From positions 1 through 40,285 of the forward strand of contig JAHEJJ010000027.1 of assembly GCA_024638915.1 (NCBI GenBank): DNA of 40,285 nt, in the 5' to 3' direction. Numbering within the stretch: position 1 is the first letter of the stretch; each line of letters opens with the position of its first letter. This stretch comes from Robiginitalea sp. Lineage in GTDB: Bacteria; Bacteroidota; Bacteroidia; Flavobacteriales; Flavobacteriaceae. The notes below the pieces were generated by a model that had not been told where the DNA came from, made no database searches, and was given only the letters and a program-made list of their open reading frames with translations. The position numbers and the translations under genes are program-made. Shown in pieces: positions 19,081 to 26,866 of this stretch.

Positions 19081-20031
19081 ATGAAAAAGCGGTTGGCAAT
19101 ATTAATTTTTATCCTATTTCAAGGCCTGCTCTTCCCCCTTCAAACCCATTCCCAGCAGCTTGAACCCAGGGCTCTGACCAATCTGCCCAGGGGGTTGAAT
19201 TTTTTTGCGGTTAGTTATGCCTATGCTGCAGGGAATACCCTGGTAGATCCTTCTTTACCTCTGGAAGATTTTAAAGGCCGAATCAATTCTATTATTCTTG
19301 GCTATGTAAGATCAGTTAATTTCTTTGGATTATCGGGTAAAGTAGACATCATTTTACCCTTTGCCGGGGGTGACTTTGAAGGTGTTTTTGAAGATGAAAG
19401 TTTCACCGATGCTTATACCGGCTTCGGAGATCTGCGCTTAAGAGCTTATATCAATTTAACCGGAGCGCCCTCTTTGAATGCTTCAGATTATTTGAATTAT
19501 ACACAGAAAACCGTAACAGGCCTTGGCTTGCAGCTCATAATTCCAACCGGTAATTATAAACCGGAACAGCTTCCAAACCTGGGTTCCAATCGATGGAGCC
19601 TTAGAGCTACATATGGCGCATCATACAGTTTTCAAAAATGGGTTCTTGAAGGGTATGTAGGGGTTTGGTTATTTAGTGATAATAAGCAGTTTCTTGGAGA
19701 TAGCAAACTGTCACAGTCTGCTTTATGGGTGTTTAAGGCAGATATTATAAGGACTTTGAATAAAAAAGGGATGTGGCTGGCCTTTGCCGTAGGTTATGGG
19801 TATGGGGCAGAGACGTTTATAAATGATGTAAGGCGGGATGCTATTATATCCCAACTGAGATTAGGGCTCAATTATGCGCTTCCCCTGAATAAAAAGCATT
19901 CATTGCAGTTTACGGTAGGATCCGGAATACGTTTTAAGCAGGGTGCCGATTTTGATGTGTTTGGTGTAACATATCTCTATCGCTGGTTAGATAAAAAAGC
20001 CTCAAAAGATTTTAAAAAGGCTACAGATTGA
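19081..20031 (+). CDS. Outer-membrane beta-barrel protein, phenol-degradation MetA-pathway (transporter) type
   Basis: A 316-residue barrel from ATG 19081, where a clear signal peptide starts (MKKRLAILIFILFQGLLF..THSQQ). The longer reading from 19012 puts 23 unconvincing residues in front. LEPRALTNLPRGLNFFAVSY at the N-terminus, the GFGDLRLRAYINLTGAP segment, GLGLQLIIPTGNY and the terminal aromatic-rich strands fit the family annotated as putative MetA-pathway of phenol degradation/transporter outer-membrane proteins. No substrate can be inferred from the family name. Confidence 0.8.
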   Translation: MKKRLAILIFILFQGLLFPLQTHSQQLEPRALTNLPRGLNFFAVSYAYAAGNTLVDPSLPLEDFKGRINSIILGYVRSVNFFGLSGKVDIILPFAGGDFEGVFEDESFTDAYTGFGDLRLRAYINLTGAPSLNASDYLNYTQKTVTGLGLQLIIPTGNYKPEQLPNLGSNRWSLRATYGASYSFQKWVLEGYVGVWLFSDNKQFLGDSKLSQSALWVFKADIIRTLNKKGMWLAFAVGYGYGAETFINDVRRDAIISQLRLGLNYALPLNKKHSLQFTVGSGIRFKQGADFDVFGVTYLYRWLDKKASKDFKKATD

Positions 20032-20130
20032 ATGTGATTATAAAATCTTTTTTTTCTGTTTGAAAGAAACTTTTAATTTTCAAATTCCCAATAACTGAAG
20101 ATTCACGGGCAATGTCATTATTTATATGCT

Positions 20131-21150
20131 ATGATTAGATCAGGTTCTTCGCTCTTGATACTCTTATGCTGTTTCGTGGCAATGGGGCAAAAAGAAAAAG
20201 CAAAAGATTCAACGTTCATTGTATCATACGCTGACAAATTTGTAGTAAAGCTGAATGTAGATACCCAAACAGATACCTATTCTCTGAGGAATAATTTCGA
20301 CGGTACCAACCTCAGAATAGCACCGAATAATAATTATCGATTGTTTCTATCGCTGGACTATCAATTCCTTGGGCTGAGTATTGGTTTCTCACCTACCTTC
20401 TTCCCTGGTAATAATGAGGATGATCTTAAAGGAGAATCTTCTTTCAGCGATTTCCGGTTTCGGGCCGCATTAGGGCAATGGGTACAGGGGTTTCAGATAA
20501 GTTCAATTAAAGGGTATTACGTTGAAAACACAAGAGACTTTGTACCGGGCTGGGAAGAAGGTATCGATCCATATATTCAGTTATCAAATTTAACGAGTCG
20601 GATCTATGGTATGTCTACCTCCTATGTCTTCAATCCTAATTTTTCGTTTAGAAATGTGCTTTATAACACAGAATGGCAAAAAAAAAGTGCAGGTAGTTTT
20701 ATCCCAACCGTCTTCTACAGCTATGATACTTTTTCCTATGAGTTGGATGATGATAAAAGTAAGGAAGAGATTTTTCCTGTCAGACTTTCCCTTGCATATT
20801 ATTACACGGTTGTTATGCATGAAAATTGGTTTATAGCCACCAATCTAGCTCCTTCTTTGGGAGTACGTTTTTCAAAATTGAAACTTACAGTTAATGATAT
20901 TACTACACACGAAAATAGCACCGATTTTACAACTGCTTTGGAAGGCGGGATGCAAATAGGTTATGCTTCGAGGAAAATAGTATTTGGAACTGGCTTTACT
21001 TTTGATGTCAACGGATACAACGAAGGTAGGTTTAATGTAGTGAAGAATAATAAAATATACGGGCTTATATACTTTGGATATCGTTTAAACACCCCTCCTT
21101 TTATAGACAGGGCTTATAATAAATTTGCTGATAAAATAGGTATTCAATAA
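20131..21150 (+). CDS. DUF4421 family outer-membrane protein
   Basis: A 339-residue protein with signal peptide (..LLCCFVAMGQ). The mature N-terminus carries the DUF4421 hallmark YADKFVVKLNVDTQTDTYSL, followed by alternating amphipathic strands. A NTEWQKKSAGSFIPTVFYSYD segment is shared with the paralogue at 34052-35026 (DEMQKKSAGSF..). Predicted beta barrel or barrel-associated; function unknown. It precedes the sigma-54 activator block, as its paralogue does in the second block. Confidence 0.78.
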   Translation: MIRSGSSLLILLCCFVAMGQKEKAKDSTFIVSYADKFVVKLNVDTQTDTYSLRNNFDGTNLRIAPNNNYRLFLSLDYQFLGLSIGFSPTFFPGNNEDDLKGESSFSDFRFRAALGQWVQGFQISSIKGYYVENTRDFVPGWEEGIDPYIQLSNLTSRIYGMSTSYVFNPNFSFRNVLYNTEWQKKSAGSFIPTVFYSYDTFSYELDDDKSKEEIFPVRLSLAYYYTVVMHENWFIATNLAPSLGVRFSKLKLTVNDITTHENSTDFTTALEGGMQIGYASRKIVFGTGFTFDVNGYNEGRFNVVKNNKIYGLIYFGYRLNTPPFIDRAYNKFADKIGIQ

Positions 21151-21273
21151 GCTGTTATTTATGTCATATTTATGGTCAATGTATTAAATAAGTTATTTTT
21201 TTTTCAAAAGGCTCTAACTACTTGTGAACCCGCATTAAAAATCTTTAAGTTAGCATTCAAAATATAATTTCAA

Positions 21274-21801
21274 ATGAAAAGTATCACCATTGTATCCTTT
21301 ATGTTCTTTCTTAATATAATTCCTTTGTTCGCACAGGACACGGCCGAGGATGAAATAGCTAAAAGACACTCCCTGGCGTTTGTGTTCAGTTATACCCATA
21401 TCCCAGAGGCCACTAAGGAAGGAGAAACGGAAAAAGCGATTTTTGTCCCTACCATTGGCCTTGATTATTTTTATAAATTGAATGAAAAATGGATTTTGGG
21501 CGGCGTATTTGATGTTGAATTAGGAAGATATGAAGTAGATTTTAAAGAGGAAGAGATCAGCCGGGAAATCGCTATCATTATGGGTGCAGTTATAGGCTAT
21601 GAAATTCTGCCGGCCTGGGCCATAATGACCGGACCGGGTATAGAAATTGAAAAGAATAAGAACCTATTTGTTCTGAGGTTTAGCACAGAATATGCCTTTG
21701 AACTGGGAAATGACTGGGAATTATTCCCAAATTTCACCTATGATTTTAAGAAAGAATACGGTTCATACGCCTTTGGCCTGGGTATAAAGAAGAGATTCTA
21801 A
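21274..21801 (+). CDS. Small outer-membrane beta-barrel-like protein
   Basis: A 175-residue exported protein. The signal peptide is MKSITIVSFMFFLNIIPLFAQ. The mature part alternates hydrophobic and polar residues in short strands (LAFVFSYTHIPE, FVPTIGLDYFYKL, WILGGVFDVELGRYEVDF, NLFVLRFSTEYAFEL) and ends GSYAFGLGIKKRF, whose terminal aromatic residue is typical of barrels. I do not recognise a named family with confidence. Last gene before the membrane-anchored sigma-54 activator. Confidence 0.72.
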   Translation: MKSITIVSFMFFLNIIPLFAQDTAEDEIAKRHSLAFVFSYTHIPEATKEGETEKAIFVPTIGLDYFYKLNEKWILGGVFDVELGRYEVDFKEEEISREIAIIMGAVIGYEILPAWAIMTGPGIEIEKNKNLFVLRFSTEYAFELGNDWELFPNFTYDFKKEYGSYAFGLGIKKRF

Positions 21802-21977
21802 ACTAAATCGCCACCCAAAACATTATTCCTACCCGGTTTAAAACCTGGTATAAGGCACAATGGAATATTAGGTTCTGTCGGACCTATGGTATAATCATTT
21901 ACTGCTTCTAACGAATATGCGAAATTTAGTATTTTGAGCGCATTCCCTTATATTTATAGACCATAACAATCACTATT

Positions 21978-24038
21978 GTGACCTATTACTTATTTGTTTT
22001 TTTTGCCGGAATTGCCCTTTCCATAGGTCTGATAGAGATTTGGCTGGGATTTGCAAGGAAGAAATTCAAAACAGATTTTCTTTTTGGCATCTTCGCCCTG
22101 TCGGCGGGTATTTATTATCTGTGTTTGGGTGTTCAGCTGCCAAATTTTAAATTATTATCCTTTTTTGCCGTCTCTATGTTTGCCCTCTTTCCTTGGTATT
22201 ATGCCATGGAATTAGGATTTGTTAAAAAGAGCGTTCTTTGGTTGATTACAGGTCTTTGTGCGGGCTATTTTATAGTCGTTTTACTCGACCTTTCAGGGCT
22301 GGTAGTGAACTTTGTTTATGTTTTCAGTTATAGTGTATATGTTCTTACGACTCTGTATTGCTTAGTTGGATTAGCCAATATCAGGAATAGGAGCAGCTTT
22401 GCCTTTTATCCATTTTTAATAGTCTCCCTGTATTATACGATCTTTATCATGGAGGAGATGGCTTTTAACTACTACGGCATGCAATTACCCTGGCGCAGGG
22501 GGCTCAATTTCAATTATCTCGACCTTTTTCCAATGATCATCATTCTGAACAAGTTCGTATTGATTATTCGCGACCAATGGAACAAGGGCGCTTTAGAACG
22601 TACACTAAGTTATTATCGTGAAAATCTCAATCTTGTCTTGCACAGGGCAGATAAATTAATGGTGGTTCTTGATCCGAAGGGTGAGATTACTTATGCAAAC
22701 CCTGCTTTCTATGAACTTATTGAACAAAATAAGGAATTGAAGAACACACCATTACTCTCTTTTTTACCAAAACAGGATCAAAATCAATTTATTGATAAAG
22801 TAATAAATGGCCAGGAGGAAAAAGGTGATTTAATGACCGTACATGCTACAGCTGAAGGAACTAGAACGATTGCCTGGTCATTTATCAGATTGGATGACCA
22901 AGACGAGGCTAATCAACTACCAAATATTTATCTCTTTGGTTCGGATATCACAAAGGTCCTACAGACCGAAAGCCAGTTGCAGCAGGCCTATAATGACCTG
23001 AAACTACTGAAAAATAAACTGGAAGCAGAAAATATACAGCTACGGTCTGCTACCGATGCTCAAACGGATTTATCGGAGAGAAAACTCCTGGGACAAAGCC
23101 CGATATTCCGTTATGTGCTCAACAGGGTTGAAGATGTGGCATCGCTTGATATCCCGGTTCTTCTTGAAGGTGAAACAGGGGTAGGCAAGGAGTTGTTTGC
23201 CAATGCTATTCATGAAAATAGCCATCGACGACATAAACCATTTATTAAAATAAACTGTGCGGCAATCCCAGGCGAATTATTGGAAAGTGAGTTATTCGGT
23301 TATGAAAAAGGCGCCTTTACAGGAGCGGAGAAAACCAAACTGGGCGTTTTTGAACTTGCAGATAGCGGGACATTATTCCTGGACGAGATTGGGGAATTAC
23401 CCCTGCCACTTCAACCCAAACTTTTGCGTGCCATCCAGGAAAATGAGATCAAACGCCTGGGCGCCGAAAAAAATGTACAGATCGATGTAAGGTTGATCGC
23501 TGCCACCAACCGGAACCTGCTTGATGAAGTAGAACAGGGCAGATTTCGCTCCGATTTCTACTACCGCATTAATGTATTTCCCATTACAGTACCTTCCCTA
23601 AGGCAGCGAAAAGAAGATATCCCCTTGCTGGTAGAATTCTTTGTGGATGCGTTCAATAAAAAATATTCCAAGGACGTGAGACAGGTTTCAGAATCCTTGA
23701 TGGATGAATTGAAAAATTATAGTTGGCCGGGAAATGTCCGCCAATTGCGCAACGTCATCGAGAGGGCAGTGATCACCTCCAGTGAGACCTTACTTAAACT
23801 TGCAGCTGCTCTTCCCAAAGTGAAAGGAACAGAGTCGATTAGCACAAATGAGTACGCGATAGACACCCAGAACGTCAAGACGCTGGAGGAATTTGAACGC
23901 GATCATATCACAAGGGTGCTCAATCAATGCAAATGGAAGATTTCCGGCAAGGCAAGCGCTTCTGAAATCCTCGATTTGCCTCCCAGCACCCTTCGATCCA
24001 AAATGAAGAAGCTGGGGATTCTAACGCGTATAAATTAA
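21978..24038 (+). CDS. Membrane-anchored sigma-54-dependent activator (7TM-like, PAS, AAA, Fis HTH)
   Basis: A 686-residue activator of sigma-54 RNA polymerase. Residues 1-200 hold six or seven hydrophobic helices, an unusual sensor for this class. A PAS-like domain spans 215-330 (MVVLDPKGEITYANPAF), followed by a coiled linker at 330-357. The AAA domain has Walker A GETGVGKE (398-405), the sigma-54 contact loop GAFTGA (445-450), Walker B TLFLDEIGELP (about 465-475) and an arginine-finger region. The C-terminal HTH (WKISGKASASEILDLPPSTLRSKMKK) is FhlA/NorR-like. The GTG start at 21978 is chosen because the first membrane helix begins at once. No response-regulator receiver is present, so the signal is probably sensed by the membrane or PAS part. 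A palindrome and a sigma-54-like promoter lie directly downstream. Confidence 0.9.
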   Translation: MTYYLFVFFAGIALSIGLIEIWLGFARKKFKTDFLFGIFALSAGIYYLCLGVQLPNFKLLSFFAVSMFALFPWYYAMELGFVKKSVLWLITGLCAGYFIVVLLDLSGLVVNFVYVFSYSVYVLTTLYCLVGLANIRNRSSFAFYPFLIVSLYYTIFIMEEMAFNYYGMQLPWRRGLNFNYLDLFPMIIILNKFVLIIRDQWNKGALERTLSYYRENLNLVLHRADKLMVVLDPKGEITYANPAFYELIEQNKELKNTPLLSFLPKQDQNQFIDKVINGQEEKGDLMTVHATAEGTRTIAWSFIRLDDQDEANQLPNIYLFGSDITKVLQTESQLQQAYNDLKLLKNKLEAENIQLRSATDAQTDLSERKLLGQSPIFRYVLNRVEDVASLDIPVLLEGETGVGKELFANAIHENSHRRHKPFIKINCAAIPGELLESELFGYEKGAFTGAEKTKLGVFELADSGTLFLDEIGELPLPLQPKLLRAIQENEIKRLGAEKNVQIDVRLIAATNRNLLDEVEQGRFRSDFYYRINVFPITVPSLRQRKEDIPLLVEFFVDAFNKKYSKDVRQVSESLMDELKNYSWPGNVRQLRNVIERAVITSSETLLKLAAALPKVKGTESISTNEYAIDTQNVKTLEEFERDHITRVLNQCKWKISGKASASEILDLPPSTLRSKMKKLGILTRIN

Positions 24039-24068
24039 AATTATAAACGCTTATTTCACGAAATATGG

Positions 24069-24101
24069 TCACGATATATCGTGTAAAGCGATATATCGTG
24101 A
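24069..24101. promoter_or_regulatory. Palindromic operator candidate for the sigma-54 activator
   Basis: A perfect 13-bp inverted repeat, TCACGATATATCG and CGATATATCGTGA with a 7-bp spacer. Each arm contains the palindrome CGATATATCG, so it can also be read as two adjacent sites. It lies 31 bp after the activator stop and 100 bp before a TGGCAC -24 element, a normal distance for an activator enhancer. It could instead act as a weak AT-rich terminator, since TTATTTTT follows. The same TATATCRTGA core recurs after the second activator (38026-38047). Confidence 0.6.
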
Positions 24102-24201
24102 CTTATTTTTAGTGCTACTCTGTGTGCTGCAATCTATTTTAAGGTCTTAAAAATCTCATTCAGAATACATTAGAAGATGTTATTAAAGGGCGCTTAATTC
24201 G

Positions 24202-24217
24202 TGGCACAGGGCTTGGT
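24202..24217 (+). promoter_or_regulatory. Sigma-54-like -24/-12 promoter
   Basis: TGGCAC (24202-24207), five bases, then TTGGT (24213-24217). The -24 half is a perfect consensus match; the -12 half has GG where GC is usual. The spacing is correct and the start would fall near 24226, 25 bp before the small ORF at 24251. The equivalent site behind the second activator shows the same TTGG variation. Confidence 0.6.
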
Positions 24218-24250
24218 ATTGGCTTTGTACGGCCTTTAACCAATTCTAAC

Positions 24251-24553
24251 ATGTATTTACTCCTTGTACATTTTGAAATACCAAACAACAAAATACATGA
24301 ATTTGATTTAGCCTTTCAACGTTTGGTAAAATGGCCGCTCTATGCGCTTTATGAAATGGAGGTAAACGCCGATTGCAGAACTTTTGAATTGACTCGACAA
24401 TGGGATAAAAAAGAAGAGATGCAACGGGATCTGGAGAGCCGGGAATTTACCAATATGATCGGTATGGTAAAAGTATTGGGGAATATATTGCAATCTTATA
24501 TATATGATGTTTCAAATAAAGCCGACCTGAAGGAAGTTTCTGAAATAAAATAA
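24251..24553 (+). CDS. Small ABM-like (dimeric alpha/beta barrel) protein
   Basis: A 100-residue soluble protein. The strand MYLLLVHFEI, a helix HEFDLAFQRLVKW and the segment RQWDKKEEMQRDLESREFTNMIGMVKVL fit the ferredoxin-like ABM fold. In that fold a W-x-D/E..M..L..S-x-x-F pattern is typical of small quinol-monooxygenase-like or ligand-binding proteins. The protein at 38225-38533 shares the W..M..SREF..G..K-L pattern and the same position after a sigma-54 activator. No catalytic residue can be named. First gene after the sigma-54-like promoter, 87 bp before the sulfatase, so it likely heads that operon. Confidence 0.72.
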   Translation: MYLLLVHFEIPNNKIHEFDLAFQRLVKWPLYALYEMEVNADCRTFELTRQWDKKEEMQRDLESREFTNMIGMVKVLGNILQSYIYDVSNKADLKEVSEIK

Positions 24554-24640
24554 ATGCCAAATTGCTGAATCCATCATAATTCGATGAGTTCAGAATACTA
24601 TTAATAACCATCTATGAATAATTTATTAAACCTTTTGAAA

Positions 24641-26188
24641 ATGAAAAAAATCATTTTGCTGGGCTCTATATTGCTGCTCAGTGCTACCATGCTGTTTGCT
24701 CAGAAATCTAAAAAACCCAATATTCTGGTAATTTGGGGAGACGACATTGGGCAGTTTAATGTAAGTGCCTATAATATGGGCATGATGGGGTATAAGACCC
24801 CGAATATCGATAGGATCGCTCGAGAGGGCGCCATCTTTACCGACTGGTATGGCCAACAGAGCTGTACTGCCGGTCGTGCGGCTTTTATTACCGGCCAATC
24901 TCCGATCCGAACGGGCCTCACCAAGGTAGGTCTTCCCGGTGCTCCTGAGGGCATGAAAAAAGAAGATCCTACCATCGCTACCTTACTTAAAGCACAGGGA
25001 TACGTTACCGGTCAATTTGGTAAGAACCACCTTGGCGATCTCGACGAAATGCTACCCACCAACCACGGATTCGACGAGTTCTTTGGAAACCTTTACCACC
25101 TGAATGCAGAAGAGGAACCGGAACATCCTGATTATCCAGCTGATTTCCTTTTTCCTGATGGAAAAACTCTCAAAGAAAAATTTGGTCCCCGAGGTGTGAT
25201 TCACTCCTATGCTGACGGCAGGATCGAAGATACAGGCCCCTTGACCAGGAAACGTATGGAAACCGTTGATATGGAAGTGACAGATGCAGCACTTGGTTTT
25301 ATAGACGAGGCGGTAGAGCAAGACAAGCCCTTCTTCGTGTGGTGGAATAGTACGCGTATGCATATCTGGACCCATCTGAAACCGGAATCTGAAGGAAAAA
25401 CAGGTCTGGGCGTCTATGCTGATGGTATGGTGGAACACGATGCTATGGTAGGTCAGCTTTTGACAAAATTGGATGAATTGGGTATTGCCGATAATACCAT
25501 AGTCATGTATTCAACTGACAATGGAGCGGAAGTATTTTCCTGGCCTGATGGCGGTTCAACGATGTTTAAAAGTGAAAAGGCCACGCAATGGGAGGGTGGC
25601 TTCCGGGTTCCCACAGCAATTCGCTGGCCCGGTGTGATAAAACCTGGAACTATCATTAACGATATAGGCGCTCATGAAGATATGCTGCCTACCTTGGTAG
25701 CGGCAGCAGGAGATACAGGCGTTAAAGATGCTCTGCGAAAAGGTAAGAAAGTAGGTGCTATGAATTATAAGGTCCATATAGATGGTTATAACCTGCTTCC
25801 TGCTCTTAAAGGGGAAGGGGAATGGCCGCGTCATGAGTTTTTGTACTGGACGGATGACGGCAGTGTTGCTGCAATGCGCTACAACAATTGGAAAATTACC
25901 TTCCTCCAACAGGATGCAGAAGGAATCGACGTCTGGAGAAATCCATATACCCAACTGCGTGCTCCAATGGTAACGAATTTACGAATGGATCCTTTTGAAA
26001 AGGCGCATGAGGAATCTATAGGTTATGAAAGATGGTGGGTCGATCATATGTTTGTGATTGCACCATCGGCAGCCTATGTAGGTCAGTGGTTACAGAGTTT
26101 CCGGGAGTTCCCCCCTAGACAAAAACCTGGAAGCTTTAGCCTCGACCGGGTGATGGAGGCAGTGCAGCGCGGAGCCGGGGATAAATAA
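24641..26188 (+). CDS. Secreted sulfatase (alkaline-phosphatase superfamily)
   Basis: A 515-residue exported hydrolase from ATG 24641, where the signal peptide begins (MKKIILLGSILLLSATMLFAQ). The reading from 24614 adds nine residues. NILVIWGDDIG provides metal-binding Asp residues. The catalytic motif reads CTAGR at about C75-R79 in SCTAGRAAFITGQSPIRTG, a C-x-A-x-R variant that anaerobic-type maturases can convert to formylglycine. GKNHLGD, the DNGAE segment and GGFRVPTAIRWPG are also standard. Annotation as arylsulfatase is by family; the substrate is unknown. No maturase is seen in the window. Confidence 0.9.
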   Translation: MKKIILLGSILLLSATMLFAQKSKKPNILVIWGDDIGQFNVSAYNMGMMGYKTPNIDRIAREGAIFTDWYGQQSCTAGRAAFITGQSPIRTGLTKVGLPGAPEGMKKEDPTIATLLKAQGYVTGQFGKNHLGDLDEMLPTNHGFDEFFGNLYHLNAEEEPEHPDYPADFLFPDGKTLKEKFGPRGVIHSYADGRIEDTGPLTRKRMETVDMEVTDAALGFIDEAVEQDKPFFVWWNSTRMHIWTHLKPESEGKTGLGVYADGMVEHDAMVGQLLTKLDELGIADNTIVMYSTDNGAEVFSWPDGGSTMFKSEKATQWEGGFRVPTAIRWPGVIKPGTIINDIGAHEDMLPTLVAAAGDTGVKDALRKGKKVGAMNYKVHIDGYNLLPALKGEGEWPRHEFLYWTDDGSVAAMRYNNWKITFLQQDAEGIDVWRNPYTQLRAPMVTNLRMDPFEKAHEESIGYERWWVDHMFVIAPSAAYVGQWLQSFREFPPRQKPGSFSLDRVMEAVQRGAGDK

Positions 26189-26355
26189 GTTCTTAGTTTG
26201 GTACAGGAGGCTTGAGGTATAGGCAATCCACCGGGCCTCCTTACCGACATCACGATGGATTTAATTAGGCTCTTGAAGATTGGTGTAGGGAGGTACATCG
26301 GATTGATTAAATCGTTAGATCCCAGTACTGAGACCTAAAGTCTGAAAAAAGTGCA

Positions 26356-26856
26356 ATGAATATGAAAACTAACTCATCACAACGCAGTAGACTTAAGATA
26401 GGTGCCCTGATCATGATTACTGGATTTTTGAGTCCGCTGCTCATCCCGCTAGTCCTGGCCTCTGATTGGTCTGCCGCTACCAAAAGTGTGATCTCCGGTT
26501 TACTGGCCTTTGGCATTCCTGAGCTTTTTATGCTGCTTGCAATTGTTGTAATGGGTAAGCAGGGTTATGAATATATAAAAAGCAAGGCTTTAAAATATTT
26601 GAAAAGATTTGCAATACCAGATAAAGTAAGCCTGGTTCGCTTCCGGATTGGATTAGTTATGTTCATTGTCCCAATACTTGTGGGCATTTTACAACCCTAT
26701 CTCGCATATTTTGTTCCATTTTTTAAGGAGAACCCCTTGTGGTTTCACAGCACGCTGGACCTGATATTCATCATAGGTTTGTTCGTGTTAGGAGGCGAAT
26801 TTTGGGATAGATTAAGCGGCCTGTTTAGGTATACTAAAAGAAAGTTTAATAATTAA
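26356..26856 (+). CDS. Small integral membrane protein, transporter-suffix-domain type
   Basis: A 166-residue protein with four predicted membrane helices (about 15-37, 43-68, 95-115, 128-148) and a basic C-terminus. The layout matches small proteins annotated as transporter-suffix-domain proteins. No transport motif is visible and the function is unknown. It lies 167 bp after the sulfatase and only 10 bp before the first DUF1254 gene, so it is co-transcribed with the latter. The 167-bp spacer holds a GGAGGC..GCCTCC inverted repeat but no U-tract. Confidence 0.7.
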   Translation: MNMKTNSSQRSRLKIGALIMITGFLSPLLIPLVLASDWSAATKSVISGLLAFGIPELFMLLAIVVMGKQGYEYIKSKALKYLKRFAIPDKVSLVRFRIGLVMFIVPILVGILQPYLAYFVPFFKENPLWFHSTLDLIFIIGLFVLGGEFWDRLSGLFRYTKRKFNN

Positions 26857-26866
26857 AATTCATGCT

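Noticed and set aside
24069-24110. Inverted repeat read as a rho-independent terminator of the first activator
   Set aside because: The arms are AT-rich and themselves palindromic, and the following T-run is broken; position relative to the TGGCAC element fits an operator better, though termination is not excluded.
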